Positions 9,933-18,792 of a stretch of DNA of 64,000 bases are shown in pieces. Source of the stretch: Bacillota bacterium (GTDB lineage Bacteria; Bacillota; Clostridia; Clostridiales; Clostridiaceae); contig JAJXWH010000020.1 in assembly GCA_021781745.1 (NCBI GenBank), forward strand, positions 21,867 through 85,866, given 5' to 3'. Position 1 is the first letter of the stretch. Each line of letters opens with the position of its first letter. A program made the position numbers and the translations under genes. Below the pieces are notes generated by a model. It was not told the origin of the DNA. It was given only the letters and a program-made list of their open reading frames with translations, and searched no databases.

Positions 9933-10610
9933 TCATTTCTTTTCTCCACAAGGTATCATTCCTATTACAGGAAGTTCAAGTAATTTTTCGGTTTGCTCCT
10001 TTGATTTTAGGGTATCATCCATATATTCCTTTAGTAATGCTATTGCACACCCTAACATTAATCCTGCTACAAAAGATATTGCAATATTTTTCACTTTATT
10101 TGGGCTTACCGGATTTTCCGGTAATTCAGGGCTTTCTACAATTTTTACTGTTCCATTTGGTATAAGTTCTTTTGAGTTATTTATGAATTCATCAATAACT
10201 GCTACTAATATATCCTTTGATAAGTTTTTATCTTTATTCTTATAGCTTATTTCTAGGATTTGCGTGTCTGCACTAGGGTTTACTTCTAAATTATTAATTA
10301 CATCAGAATATCCTACATCAAAATTATTTTTATAAATTGCATTTTCAATTAAGTCTTTAGTTTTTATTAATTCAGAATATGTTTTTAATAATTTTTGATA
10401 CATTTGAACATCATTATTATTATAATTTGGATCATTAGTTTGTTCTTTTCCTATAAAAACTTTAGCGTTAACCTCATACACAGGCTTAAGGAGAAAAAAA
10501 CTGATTAGTGCTGTAGATAAAGTTATAACAAATGTTGTCACTAATATGATTTTCCATCGATTTTTTAGAACCATAAGAATATCCTGAACTTTTACGTCCA
10601 TTTCTTCCAT
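9933..10610 (-). CDS. cpsC: Polysaccharide chain-length determinant, CpsC/Wzz type
   Basis: Membrane adaptor of 225 residues that activates the tyrosine kinase encoded next to it and sets polymer length. Two membrane segments flank an extracytoplasmic domain: about residues 20-42 (IILVTTFVITLSTALISFFLL) and about 172-192 (IAISFVAGLMLGCAIAL). The proline-rich stretch ELPENPVSPNK just before the second segment is the family hallmark. The short cytoplasmic tail fits the Gram-positive split arrangement in which the kinase is a separate protein. Start chosen at 10610 because GAGGG lies six bases upstream; two nearby in-frame ATGs are alternatives. Confidence 0.92.
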   Translation of the reverse strand: MEEMDVKVQDILMVLKNRWKIILVTTFVITLSTALISFFLLKPVYEVNAKVFIGKEQTNDPNYNNNDVQMYQKLLKTYSELIKTKDLIENAIYKNNFDVGYSDVINNLEVNPSADTQILEISYKNKDKNLSKDILVAVIDEFINNSKELIPNGTVKIVESPELPENPVSPNKVKNIAISFVAGLMLGCAIALLKEYMDDTLKSKEQTEKLLELPVIGMIPCGEKK

Positions 10611-10760
10611 ACTCATCCCTCTTTCTTTACTTAATTTATTTTTAGTGTTACATAATAATATTATTAAAAATATAATTATATGAATAATGTAAAAAATATC
10701 TTAATATTTTAAATACACTATACTCAATAAATGCAACCAATAATTTAATTTTTAGTTGAA

Positions 10761-11813
10761 TTAAGAATAAATAATCTCTTCATAATCTTTGAGATTTATC
10801 ACATAATCTTTATTTACAATAAAAATGTTTTTCTCAGTTTCAAGTATCATAGTATCTTTTAACCCTATCATTATTAGTTTTTTTTCATTGTTTATTACAA
10901 TGTTAGACTTTGATTCTATGACTTTAACATTTTTATCAAAAATATTATTATTCACATCTTTTTTTCTGTATCTCTCTACAGCATTCCAGGTACCTACATC
11001 ATCCCAGCCAATGTCACATGGAATAGTGTAAATATTACTGTCCTTCTCTAATACTGCATAGTCTATTGAAATTTCTTGACATTTACAGTAATTATCATTT
11101 ATTAAATTTTGAAGTTGTTCTTCTTTAACAGTTTCTATTTCATGTAATTTTTCATATATATCTGAACAATACATTTTAATCTTATTTAGTATATTATCTA
11201 TACTCCACAAGAACATACCAGCATTCCATAAATATCTGCCTTCACTTAAGTACTTTTCAGCGTTTTCCTTACTGGGCTTTTCCACAAAGTGCTCTACATT
11301 TATAACATTATAGTTATCTATTGTTCTTACTACCTCATTACATTTTATATATCCAAAACCTGTTTCTGCTCTAGATGGAGTTATTCCAAGTACTAAGGTT
11401 GCTTTTTTATTCTCTATAATTAATTTATTTGAAGCTTGGAGAATACTTCTAAATTCATCTTCATCTCTAATCAAATGATCTGAAGCCAATACTACCATAT
11501 TAGCATCACCAAAGTAACGTTTTATTACCAAAGCTGATAATGTTATACATGGTGCTGTATTTCTACCGTCCGGCTCTATTATGATATTTCTTGCAGGCAG
11601 TTCTGGTAACTGTGCCTTAACAAAGTCTACATACTTTTGTGTTGTACAAACGAATATTCTTTCTATAGAAATAATTGGTTTTATTCTGTTTACAGTCATT
11701 TGAATCATACTATCATTGCCAATTAAGTTTAAAAATTGTTTGGGTTTTTCTTCTGTTGATAAAGGCCAAAACCTAGTTCCTTTCCCCCCAGCCAGTATTA
11801 ATGCACATAACAT
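10761..11813 (-). CDS. manC: Mannose-1-phosphate guanylyltransferase
   Basis: Makes GDP-mannose from GTP and mannose 1-phosphate. The 350-residue protein has the signature LILAGGKGTRFWPLS at residues 5-19 with KPKQFL, the IIEPDGRNTAPCI segment near 95, and HFVEKPS near 175. It lacks the C-terminal cupin isomerase domain of the bifunctional AlgA/ManC form, so phosphomannose isomerase must come from elsewhere. GDP-mannose would feed the GDP-mannose 6-dehydrogenase of the same cluster. Start: ATG at 11813 behind a weak GGTGGTG site. Confidence 0.92.
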   Translation of the reverse strand: MLCALILAGGKGTRFWPLSTEEKPKQFLNLIGNDSMIQMTVNRIKPIISIERIFVCTTQKYVDFVKAQLPELPARNIIIEPDGRNTAPCITLSALVIKRYFGDANMVVLASDHLIRDEDEFRSILQASNKLIIENKKATLVLGITPSRAETGFGYIKCNEVVRTIDNYNVINVEHFVEKPSKENAEKYLSEGRYLWNAGMFLWSIDNILNKIKMYCSDIYEKLHEIETVKEEQLQNLINDNYCKCQEISIDYAVLEKDSNIYTIPCDIGWDDVGTWNAVERYRKKDVNNNIFDKNVKVIESKSNIVINNEKKLIMIGLKDTMILETEKNIFIVNKDYVINLKDYEEIIYS

Positions 11814-11989
11814 ATTTTCACCACCATTTATTTTTTTAGAACTCTTCCGACTTCACATATTTTCGAATTAATATATAATTTATAATCTTTAAAGCCTTTG
11901 GAATTCTTAAAACTTAAAATATTATACTTTTGATTTACTTTACATAGTTACATACTTATGTATATTCTATTATTTTCATTTTAGAATTC

Positions 11990-12020
11990 GTCACATAAAA
12001 ATCTTGAAATTTTATGTGAC
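11990..12020. repeat. Inverted repeat, 11-bp stem
   Basis: GTCACATAAAA at 11990-12000 is matched by its complement at 12010-12020 around a nine-base loop. There is no T-run on either side, so it could be an operator or processing site rather than a terminator. It lies in the 449-base gap between the sugar transferase and manC genes, in which I see no gene. Confidence 0.45.
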
Positions 12021-12082
12021 AAATAATATGATATACCTTTGAATAATCCCAACAATTTTAATCCCTCATTAATTTAATTAGA

Positions 12083-12116
12083 ATTAATGTCATGCCCTTA
12101 AAAGCATGACATTAAT
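12083..12116 (-). terminator. Inverted repeat, possible terminator of the sugar transferase gene
   Basis: A perfect 13-bp stem (12083-12095 with 12104-12116) closes an eight-base loop about 150 bases past the stop of the sugar transferase gene. The T-tail is weak on the minus strand, so leaky termination or RNA stabilisation is also possible. Confidence 0.45.
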
Positions 12117-12262
12117 AAATTTATTTATAAAAAATCCCTTTAGTAAAAGTTTTTGCCTTGCCTTAAAGTAAATTGATATAGTTTTCATTAATTCAATCTG
12201 GCTTACAGAACTATAATTTTGTTCTTATAAACAACACTATTATTTATAAATATATTATGAGT

Positions 12263-12916
12263 TTAACTTGCATGCTCATCACCAAATAATACAAAGAAAG
12301 TTCTTATTACTAACTTTATATCAAGTAATGTTCCTCTTTCTTTAACATATTTTAAATCAAGCTTCATCCAATCCTCGAATTGAATATCATTCCTTCCTGA
12401 TACTTGCCAATAGCAAGTTAACCCTGGTTTTACTTTAAGTCTTTCTAACATCCATGGCGAAAACTTTTCTACTTCCTTTGGTAAAGACGGCCTTGGACCA
12501 ACCAAACTCATATCACCCTTTAATACATTTATAAGTTGTGGCAGTTCATCTATGCTTGTACGTCTTATAAATTTTCCTATCTTTGTTACTCTTGGATCGT
12601 TCTTTATTTTAAACATAGGACCATTCATCTCGTTTTGCTTCAATAATTTTTCCTTATATTTCTCTGCATCAACTATCATGGATCTAAATTTATGCATTTT
12701 AAATTTTTCTCCATTTAATCCAACTCTCTCTTGAGAAAAAAATACTGGGCCTTTAGATTCGATTTTTATTGCAATAGCGACAATAACTAATATAGGCAGT
12801 AGCATTATCAATCCAAATATTGATGCAATTACATCTATTAATCTTTTTGTGAACTCATACAGCTTTTTCGGATTTTTATTTATAAATTCTCCTGTTTTAA
12901 TATTTAATTCTTGCAT
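12263..12916 (-). CDS. Undecaprenyl-phosphate sugar transferase (priming enzyme)
   Basis: Polyisoprenyl-phosphate hexose-1-phosphate transferase that loads the first sugar on the lipid carrier. At 217 residues it is the short form with only the catalytic domain: one membrane hairpin near residues 27-50 (VIASIFGLIMLLPILVIVAIAI), then KGPVFFSQERVG, FRSM, TSIDELPQL (the D-E pair), GDMSLVGPRPSLP and PGLTCYWQVSGR. It lacks the large N-terminal membrane part of WbaP/WcaJ. ATG at 12916 follows GGGGGAG. It probably starts the polymer of this cluster; the sugar (glucose, galactose or other) cannot be told. Confidence 0.92.
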   Translation of the reverse strand: MQELNIKTGEFINKNPKKLYEFTKRLIDVIASIFGLIMLLPILVIVAIAIKIESKGPVFFSQERVGLNGEKFKMHKFRSMIVDAEKYKEKLLKQNEMNGPMFKIKNDPRVTKIGKFIRRTSIDELPQLINVLKGDMSLVGPRPSLPKEVEKFSPWMLERLKVKPGLTCYWQVSGRNDIQFEDWMKLDLKYVKERGTLLDIKLVIRTFFVLFGDEHAS

Positions 12917-13392
12917 TAATCTCCCCCACATTATATTGATAAGAATATCTGCGCATTTTGTGCACAGAAAAAATTCTGTCTAATAAATAATATTTAATGA
13001 ATATTTTATATTATTTAATACACATTGCAAAATAATATTCAATTCTACCCCCTAATTTGTCTGAGTTAAGTTTCGTGTATTTTCCAAATAATTACTACAT
13101 TACCAATCCTTTATAATAAAATTCACAACAATAAAGTATATTTATATTTCAATGATTTTATGATATTAATTGTATAATTCTACCAATGAACAATTCATGA
13201 AATCCTAATTTTTCTCCATAAAATCATTACTAAAGCTAATAAATTGAATCCACTATTTTTACAAAGTATCTAAATAAAGATGCTGGTAATCCTTATTAAG
13301 ATACTTTCTTTTATATAATTAAAGTAATAGTCCTGCACAATAATATTAAATTTCTTTAAAGTATGATTTCTTCTATTGCTATTTTTTCTTTT
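12917..13392. other. 476-base region upstream of the priming transferase
   Basis: No gene is seen on either strand. It is very AT-rich and should hold the promoter and leader of the transferase transcript, but I cannot fix a promoter. It contains the stem-loop at 13263-13307. Confidence 0.4.
13263..13307. terminator. Stem-loop after the small membrane protein gene
   Basis: Fifteen bases at 13263-13277 pair with 13293-13307 with one mismatch around a 15-base loop, about 85 bases past the stop of the small gene. The flanking T-run is on the plus strand side, so the direction and the terminator role are unsure. Confidence 0.4.
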
Positions 13393-13611
13393 TCATTTCT
13401 TATCAATTAAAAGATACGCTCCACCGACAGCTCCAATTACACCTAAAAATGCTCCACTAAATTGTAAATATTCGTATGCATTTGTTTTGTTTTTAAATAG
13501 CCAAAATACTATATCCTTTAGAAAACCAACATGAATTACTAAAATAGGCATAATTAAAATAATAAGAGAAAATATAATCAGCATAGAGATTAATTTACTT
13601 TTTGATGGCAT
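13393..13611 (-). CDS. Small two-helix membrane protein, unknown
   Basis: A 72-residue protein I do not recognise. It has two hydrophobic segments, about residues 8-29 (SMLIIFSLIILIMPILVIHVG) and about 50-68 (FSGAFLGVIGAVGGAYLLI), joined by a polar stretch FKNKTNAYEY, and ends in KK. A strong AGGAGGG site nine bases before the ATG argues that it is real. It stands alone between the rhamnose genes and the priming transferase. It might be a small accessory of the surface polymer machinery or a stray phage-like membrane protein; neither is shown. Confidence 0.65.
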   Translation of the reverse strand: MPSKSKLISMLIIFSLIILIMPILVIHVGFLKDIVFWLFKNKTNAYEYLQFSGAFLGVIGAVGGAYLLIDKK

Positions 13612-13749
13612 TATTATTTCCCTCCTAAAAAATCATAATAACATTATATGAAGGTAATAATATTTGGTTCATATTTTAATCAGTTAATGCCTATAATCTT
13701 CTTTAAAATTAAGTTAAATATTTATTATAATTTCGCTTATATACACGTA

Positions 13750-13780
13750 AGACAGGCTCTAATAAATCGAAAGTCTGTCT
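13750..13780 (-). terminator. Weak stem-loop after rmlB
   Basis: Nine bases at 13750-13758 pair with 13772-13780 with one mismatch, 24 bases past the rmlB stop. There is no clear T-run, so it is only a possible end of the rhamnose operon. Confidence 0.35.
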
Positions 13781-13803
13781 ATCCATTCATCCTTAAGTCA
13801 ATT

Positions 13804-14859
13804 TTACGCTTTATACATATCTTCATAATATTTTTGATAATTACCTGAAGTCACATTTTTCATCCATTCCTGATTATCTAAATACCATTTTATAGTTTTC
13901 TCAATTCCAATTTCAAAAGCAGTTTCTGGATACCAACCTAACTCTTTTCTTATCTTATCAGGTGCTATTCCATATCTTTTATCATGTCCTTTTCTATCTT
14001 CAACAAATTTAATTAATTTTTCAGTTACATCTTGATCTAAATTTTCATTTATATAATCTATTACAGTTTTTACTATTTGAATATTAGTTCTTTCATTATG
14101 ACCTCCAACATTATAAACTTCCCCTGCTCTTCCATTATTAATTACCATATCGATTGCCTTTGCATGATCTTCTACATATAACCAATCTCTTATATTCATT
14201 CCATCTCCATATACAGGTAAATCTCTGTGATTCAAGCAGTTATTGATTAACAGTGGAATTAGTTTTTCTGGAAATTGAAATGGACCATAATTATTTGAAC
14301 ATCTTGTAATATTTATAGGCATTTTATACGTATCATAGTAAGCTTTAACCATTAAATCTGATGCAGCTTTGCTTGCTGAGTATGGACTATGTGGGTCTAT
14401 TGGAGTAGTTTCAGTAAAGAATCCCTCTAAACCTAATGAGCCATATACCTCATCTGTTGAAACATGAAGGAACTTGACATTATCTTTAAATCCATCTTTT
14501 AATTTCCAAGCATCCTTAGCACAATTAAGCATATTGACAGTTCCAACTACATTTGTTTGAGCAAATATCTCTGGCTCTTTTATGCTTCTATCAACATGTG
14601 ATTCTGCTGCCAAATGAACAACATAGTTTATATTATATTTTTCAAAAAGGCTTGAAACTAATCCTTTGTTACAAATGTCTCCTTGAACAAATTCATATCT
14701 ATCATCATTTTCAATTGATTTAAGGTTTTCTAGATTTCCGGCATAAGTCAATTTATCTAAGTTAATTATTTTTATATCTTTATATTTATTAAGCATATAT
14801 AATATAAAATTTGATCCAATAAATCCTGCTCCACCTGTAACTAAATATAATTTCATCAT
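13804..14859 (-). CDS. rmlB: dTDP-glucose 4,6-dehydratase
   Basis: Second step of dTDP-L-rhamnose synthesis, NAD-dependent, extended short-chain dehydrogenase fold, about 351 residues. Visible are VTGGAGFIGSNF near the N-terminus, HLAAESHVDRS, the catalytic STDEVYG with the D-E pair, and YSASKAASD (Tyr-x3-Lys) near residue 160, then RCSNNYGPFQFPEKLIP and RDWLYVEDH. Start: two adjacent ATGs (14859, 14856) follow GAGGGG; a GTG two codons earlier overlaps that site. The gene follows rmlD with a short gap and is the last of the rmlA-C-D-B set. Confidence 0.96.
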   Translation of the reverse strand: MMKLYLVTGGAGFIGSNFILYMLNKYKDIKIINLDKLTYAGNLENLKSIENDDRYEFVQGDICNKGLVSSLFEKYNINYVVHLAAESHVDRSIKEPEIFAQTNVVGTVNMLNCAKDAWKLKDGFKDNVKFLHVSTDEVYGSLGLEGFFTETTPIDPHSPYSASKAASDLMVKAYYDTYKMPINITRCSNNYGPFQFPEKLIPLLINNCLNHRDLPVYGDGMNIRDWLYVEDHAKAIDMVINNGRAGEVYNVGGHNERTNIQIVKTVIDYINENLDQDVTEKLIKFVEDRKGHDKRYGIAPDKIRKELGWYPETAFEIGIEKTIKWYLDNQEWMKNVTSGNYQKYYEDMYKA

Positions 14860-14872
14860 CTTCACCCCTCAC

Positions 14873-15754
14873 TTATTTATCTATCCTATATATGAACGAC
14901 TTTATAGCATCCTGCCAATTCCTCATTTCATCACCAACAGTATTCCTAAGCATCATATTATCAAGAGATGAATATTCAGGCCGCCTTGTTGGACTTTCGT
15001 ATTCGTCTGATGAACAAGGTTTAACAATGCAATTTTCTCCAGAGAGCTCAATTATCATTTTAGCGAATTCATACCAGCTACATTCTCCTTTGCCTGTACA
15101 ATGATATAAACCATACTCTTCTGTTTCAATTAACTTTAGTATATGATATGCTAAATCATTTGCATGAGTAGGATTTCCTCTTTGGTCATTAACAACAGTG
15201 ATAACGTCTTTCTCTTTTCCGAGCTTTCTCATTGTATAAACAAAATTATGACCTTCATATCCATAAAGCCACGCTGTTCTTACTATAAAATACCTAGAGG
15301 AAAATTCTCTTACATAATTTTCTCCCAAAAGTTTAGTTTTACCATAAACACTATATGGTGCTGTTAGATCATACTCAGTTAATGGTTGATTTCCAACTCC
15401 GCCAAATACATAATCAGTTGATACTTGTACTAATTTAGCAGCTATTTCTTCACAAGCAATTGCTAAATTTCTAGGTCCAATTGAATTTACTTTAAATGCA
15501 AAATCTTCATTACCTTCGCAACCATCAACATTAGTTGCTGCTGCACAATTTATCACTACTTCAGGTCTTAAGTTATTTAACAATCTTTTCACTTCATTTA
15601 AATTTGTTATATCAAGTTTATCCACATCAAGTGCTGTAATCTCTGATTTTTTAATAGCATCAGAAATTTCTCCTATTTCAGCTCTTCCGTTTTTAATAAT
15701 ACTTTGAAGTTCATTACCTAATTGACCTTTCGAACCAGTAATTAATATCTTCAT
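14873..15754 (-). CDS. rmlD: dTDP-4-dehydrorhamnose reductase
   Basis: Last step of dTDP-L-rhamnose synthesis, NADPH-dependent. The 293-residue protein opens with ILITGSKGQLGNEL (nucleotide binding), has VINCAAATNVDGCE, QVSTDYVFGG and PYSVYGKTKLLGE (Tyr-x3-Lys) and the late PTRRPEYSSLDN typical of RmlD. It lies four bases after the rmlC remnant stop and thirteen bases before rmlB start, so it is in the same operon. AGAGGTGA precedes the ATG. Confidence 0.96.
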   Translation of the reverse strand: MKILITGSKGQLGNELQSIIKNGRAEIGEISDAIKKSEITALDVDKLDITNLNEVKRLLNNLRPEVVINCAAATNVDGCEGNEDFAFKVNSIGPRNLAIACEEIAAKLVQVSTDYVFGGVGNQPLTEYDLTAPYSVYGKTKLLGENYVREFSSRYFIVRTAWLYGYEGHNFVYTMRKLGKEKDVITVVNDQRGNPTHANDLAYHILKLIETEEYGLYHCTGKGECSWYEFAKMIIELSGENCIVKPCSSDEYESPTRRPEYSSLDNMMLRNTVGDEMRNWQDAIKSFIYRIDK

Positions 15755-15758
15755 ATTT

Positions 15759-16351
15759 CTACTTCACCTCTTTAGGACAATTATTATATTCTGGATATTG
15801 ACTTAAATCTATTGCCTTTAAATTTGGATTATTTTTATCCTTTTCTGATAAAATTATATTTTCTATTCCTTCTATTGGCCATTCTATGTTAATAGCTGGA
15901 TCATTCCACATAATTCCGCACTCATATTCTGGTGAATAGAAATTTGTACACTTATAATTGAATATAGCCTCATCTGAAAGTACTAAAAATCCATGGGCAA
16001 AGCCTTCTGGAATATAAAATAACTTTTTATTTTCCTCACTTAAAATAACGCCTTCCCATTTACCATAAGTTTTTGAACCAACTCTAAGGTCAACAGCCAC
16101 ATCAAATACTTTCCCTCTCGTTACCCTCACCAGTTTTCCCTGGCTATTTTTTTCTGGAAATGAAGTCCTCTTAATACCCCTTTAGTTGATCTTGACTCAT
16201 TATCTTGTACAAATGTCATATTAAGTCCAAATTCTGAAAACTGCTTCATGTTATGAGTTTCCATAAAGTAACCTCTACTATCACCAAAAATTCTAGGCTC
16301 TATTATATAGACTCCGTACAATTTTGTAGCATTGAAATTAAAATTTCCCAT
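15759..16351 (-). pseudogene. rmlC: dTDP-4-dehydrorhamnose 3,5-epimerase, broken by one-base frameshift
   Basis: The cupin-fold epimerase of the rhamnose pathway is present in two frames. The first part (ATG 16351, AGAGGTGA site) runs through RGYFMETHN and KGVLRGLHFQKK and stops at 16127. The second part, from VRVTRGKVFDVAVDLR to the end, holds KWEGVILSEEN, FYIPEGFAHGFLVLSD and IEWP, and stops at 15759. Adding one A to the seven-A run (16147-16153 on the plus strand) gives HFQKKNSQGKLVRVTRG, the family sequence, in one frame of about 197 residues. So the gene is either inactive, phase-variable, rescued by slippage, or misread. A GTG at 16130 overlaps the stop and could restart the second part. 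Confidence 0.88.
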
Positions 16352-16374
16352 AATTCACCTCTTAGTTTATATTA

Positions 16375-17271
16375 TTAGATTTCGTGATTTAATTTCTGCA
16401 ATTCAACTTCTTCTACTATATCTATTAAATATTTACCATACCCAGTTTTCATTAGTGGCTTCGCAAGTTTAATAACTTGTTCTGAAGTTATCCAGCCTTG
16501 CCTATAAGTTATTTCTTCAAGGCATGCTATATAGGTTCCTTGTGTACTTTGTACAGCCTCTACAAAATTTGATGCTTGTAGCATGGACGCATGAGTTCCC
16601 GTATCAAGCCATGCCATTCCTCTTCCTAATAATTGAACCTTTAAGGTTCCTTCATTCATATAACATTTGTTTAAGTCTGTTATTTCAAGTTCTCCTCTTG
16701 CAGATGGTTTTAACTCCTTAGCTTTTTTAACTACTGAGTTATCATAAAAATAGAGCCCTGGTACTGCATATTTTGACTTTGGATTTTCAGGCTTTTCTTC
16801 TAAGGAAATTACTTTTCCAGTATCATCAAATTCAACTACCCCAAAAGACTTTGGATTTTGAACGTAATAGCCAAATATATAAGCTCCATTTTCTAAGCTT
16901 GCAGCTTTCCTCAAATGCTCCGAAAAGCTCTGCCCATAAAAAATGTTATCTCCAAGTACCATTGCCACCTTATCTTTACCAATAAACTTTTTCCCTATTA
17001 TAAAAGCATCTGCAAGTCCATTGGGACTTTCCTGAATAGCATATTCAATATTCAATCCTAATTCTTGTCCATCTTTAAATAATTCTTTAAAATTTATTAT
17101 ATCTCTCGGAGTTGATATAATTAGAATATCTCTTATTCCTGCAAGTATTAAAACCGACATTGGGTAATAAATCATTGGTTTATCATATATTGGCACCATT
17201 TGTTTTGACATTGCTTTAGTTACTGGGTATAGGCGTGTACCTGAACCGCCTGCTAGAATAATTCCTTTCAT
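16375..17271 (-). CDS. rmlA: Glucose-1-phosphate thymidylyltransferase
   Basis: First step of dTDP-rhamnose synthesis: dTTP plus glucose 1-phosphate. About 298 residues with [32 protein letters not shown] at the N-terminus, VLGDNIFYG near 110, [17 protein letters not shown] and the late [18 protein letters not shown]. It heads the rmlA-C-D-B operon. The family usually starts at the Met of MKGII (17271); an ATG four codons earlier (17283) is also placed six bases after an AGGG and cannot be ruled out. Confidence 0.96.
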   Translation of the reverse strand: MKGIILAGGSGTRLYPVTKAMSKQMVPIYDKPMIYYPMSVLILAGIRDILIISTPRDIINFKELFKDGQELGLNIEYAIQESPNGLADAFIIGKKFIGKDKVAMVLGDNIFYGQSFSEHLRKAASLENGAYIFGYYVQNPKSFGVVEFDDTGKVISLEEKPENPKSKYAVPGLYFYDNSVVKKAKELKPSARGELEITDLNKCYMNEGTLKVQLLGRGMAWLDTGTHASMLQASNFVEAVQSTQGTYIACLEEITYRQGWITSEQVIKLAKPLMKTGYGKYLIDIVEEVELQKLNHEI

Positions 17272-17487
17272 ATTAACTATCATTCCTTTCCCTATGCTTA
17301 AGACACAAAATTTAATGAAACATATTGATTAACATGTGTCGAATACCTTACTAAGTTTACAAAACAACTTGATATTTATATAAATATATGGATATAACTA
17401 TATCTTATATAATATGTATATTTTCTACTTTAGAAGCATATTGGGGTATATGCTACTTTATAATTCATATAAAATTTAAAATATACA
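17272..17487. promoter_or_regulatory. Upstream region of the rhamnose operon
   Basis: No gene seen. The region separates the terminator of the upstream operon from rmlA and should carry the rml promoter. It holds a seven-bp stem-loop (AGCATAT at 17435-17441 with its complement at 17448-17454). I cannot place the -35 and -10 with confidence. Confidence 0.4.
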
Positions 17488-17521
17488 AAAGCAAGCTTTT
17501 TGAGAATGAAAAGCTTGCTTT
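17488..17521 (-). terminator. Rho-independent terminator of the LoaP/heptose operon
   Basis: A perfect 13-bp stem (17488-17500 with 17509-17521) closes an eight-base loop and is followed by a T-rich stretch on the minus strand. It lies about 94 bases past the stop of the last gene of the long operon. Confidence 0.7.
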
Positions 17522-17614
17522 CTAATTGATATTTTTAATCACAATTATAAGTATTATAATTATCCCCTATTTTGACCGTATATTAAAATTTGGTTTTCAC
17601 CCAAATCTAAGTTT

Positions 17615-18790
17615 TTAAATTAGACTTTTTATTTTTTTGAATAAACTATAAATTCCTAACAAAATAAATAATTTTTTCACTTTATATTTTGTCGGAAAAT
17701 ATGTTTCAACCTTATCCCAAATCTCTACATTGTGCTTTTGAAGAAATTCATCATGTCGTAATCCCATAGTCACAGAATTTTCAATAAACTCATTTTCTTG
17801 CACAATTTTTGAATAACTTAAAGGCCTTAACCCCAATAATCTTGTACTGACTATTTTATCACCCTTTTCTGTAAAAGCTGCTATACAAGATGTTCCAAGT
17901 GATCCTTCACCTTCATATTCAGCATACCAATCTCCTAATATAATATCACATGTTTCCGTAATACCTTTACAATCACAGTGCGAACAACTATTTCTTAACG
18001 ACAAATTGTATACCAATGTAGCCTCAATATACTTAGAAGAAGGTAGATATGTTGGCAGATAAATAATCTCACCAGATGCAAATTCATATCTGCAATTAGA
18101 TTTCTTGTACCCATCTTTTGACTTATCTCTAAAATTCACAGCTATTAGTTTACTATTATACTTATTCTCCAGCCAAACCTTATAGCTTTCCCACACCCCT
18201 GGCGCAGATATCCCATGACAAATAACAGCTACATTAATAAGCCTTTCTCTCAAGGGACCATTACCTGAATTGCTTATATAATTATGCATTGCAGCGATTT
18301 GACAAGGAGTTCCGCTAAAAAGAACTTCTTTCCCTTCTTCTAATACGCTTAAGACTTTCTGATAGATATCGCCTAAATTACTCTGAACATACTTTGAACC
18401 TTGCATCTTTTGCAAATCTTCTTGTGAATTACTAATTGTATGTCTTGCCACAAGCGAATCATCCCATACGCACCCACAAACAAAACCACCTTTGGATAAT
18501 GTCTGCTTTGCCAATTCAAAAAATGCACCACCAGATGAACTTCTTTTTTTAGCAGCTGCATCATCTGAGCAATAAAGCCATGCCGAAACATCTTCTGGTT
18601 TATTCTTTTTTATCCCATGATAATGAGGACATACCTTATTACACTTTCCGCAGTTAATACATTTTTCCTTATCTACTTGCGGAAATTCAAATCCATTTTT
18701 ATCCTCTATCATTTTAATTGCATTTACCGGACAGGCAGCAGCGCAGGCTTTGCATCCACAACAATACAATTCAAATTCATAATCAATCAT
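17615..18790 (-). CDS. FrhB-like iron-sulfur protein of polysaccharide cluster
   Basis: A 391-residue protein with two 4Fe-4S clusters at the N-terminus (Cys10, 13, 16, 20 in CxxCxxCxxxCP, then a second CINCGKCNKVCP near residue 40-51), followed by the coenzyme F420 hydrogenase/dehydrogenase beta-subunit domains (SSSGGAFFELA, GTPCQIAAM, CHGISAPGVWESY, CSHCDCKGITETCDIILGDW). In non-methanogens such proteins are often found beside polysaccharide pyruvyl transferases, as here; their reaction is not settled, perhaps a reduction of a bound sugar or ketal. GAGG precedes the ATG. Last gene of the operon. Confidence 0.8.
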   Translation of the reverse strand: MIDYEFELYCCGCKACAAACPVNAIKMIEDKNGFEFPQVDKEKCINCGKCNKVCPHYHGIKKNKPEDVSAWLYCSDDAAAKKRSSSGGAFFELAKQTLSKGGFVCGCVWDDSLVARHTISNSQEDLQKMQGSKYVQSNLGDIYQKVLSVLEEGKEVLFSGTPCQIAAMHNYISNSGNGPLRERLINVAVICHGISAPGVWESYKVWLENKYNSKLIAVNFRDKSKDGYKKSNCRYEFASGEIIYLPTYLPSSKYIEATLVYNLSLRNSCSHCDCKGITETCDIILGDWYAEYEGEGSLGTSCIAAFTEKGDKIVSTRLLGLRPLSYSKIVQENEFIENSVTMGLRHDEFLQKHNVEIWDKVETYFPTKYKVKKLFILLGIYSLFKKIKSLI

Positions 18791-18792
18791 AT

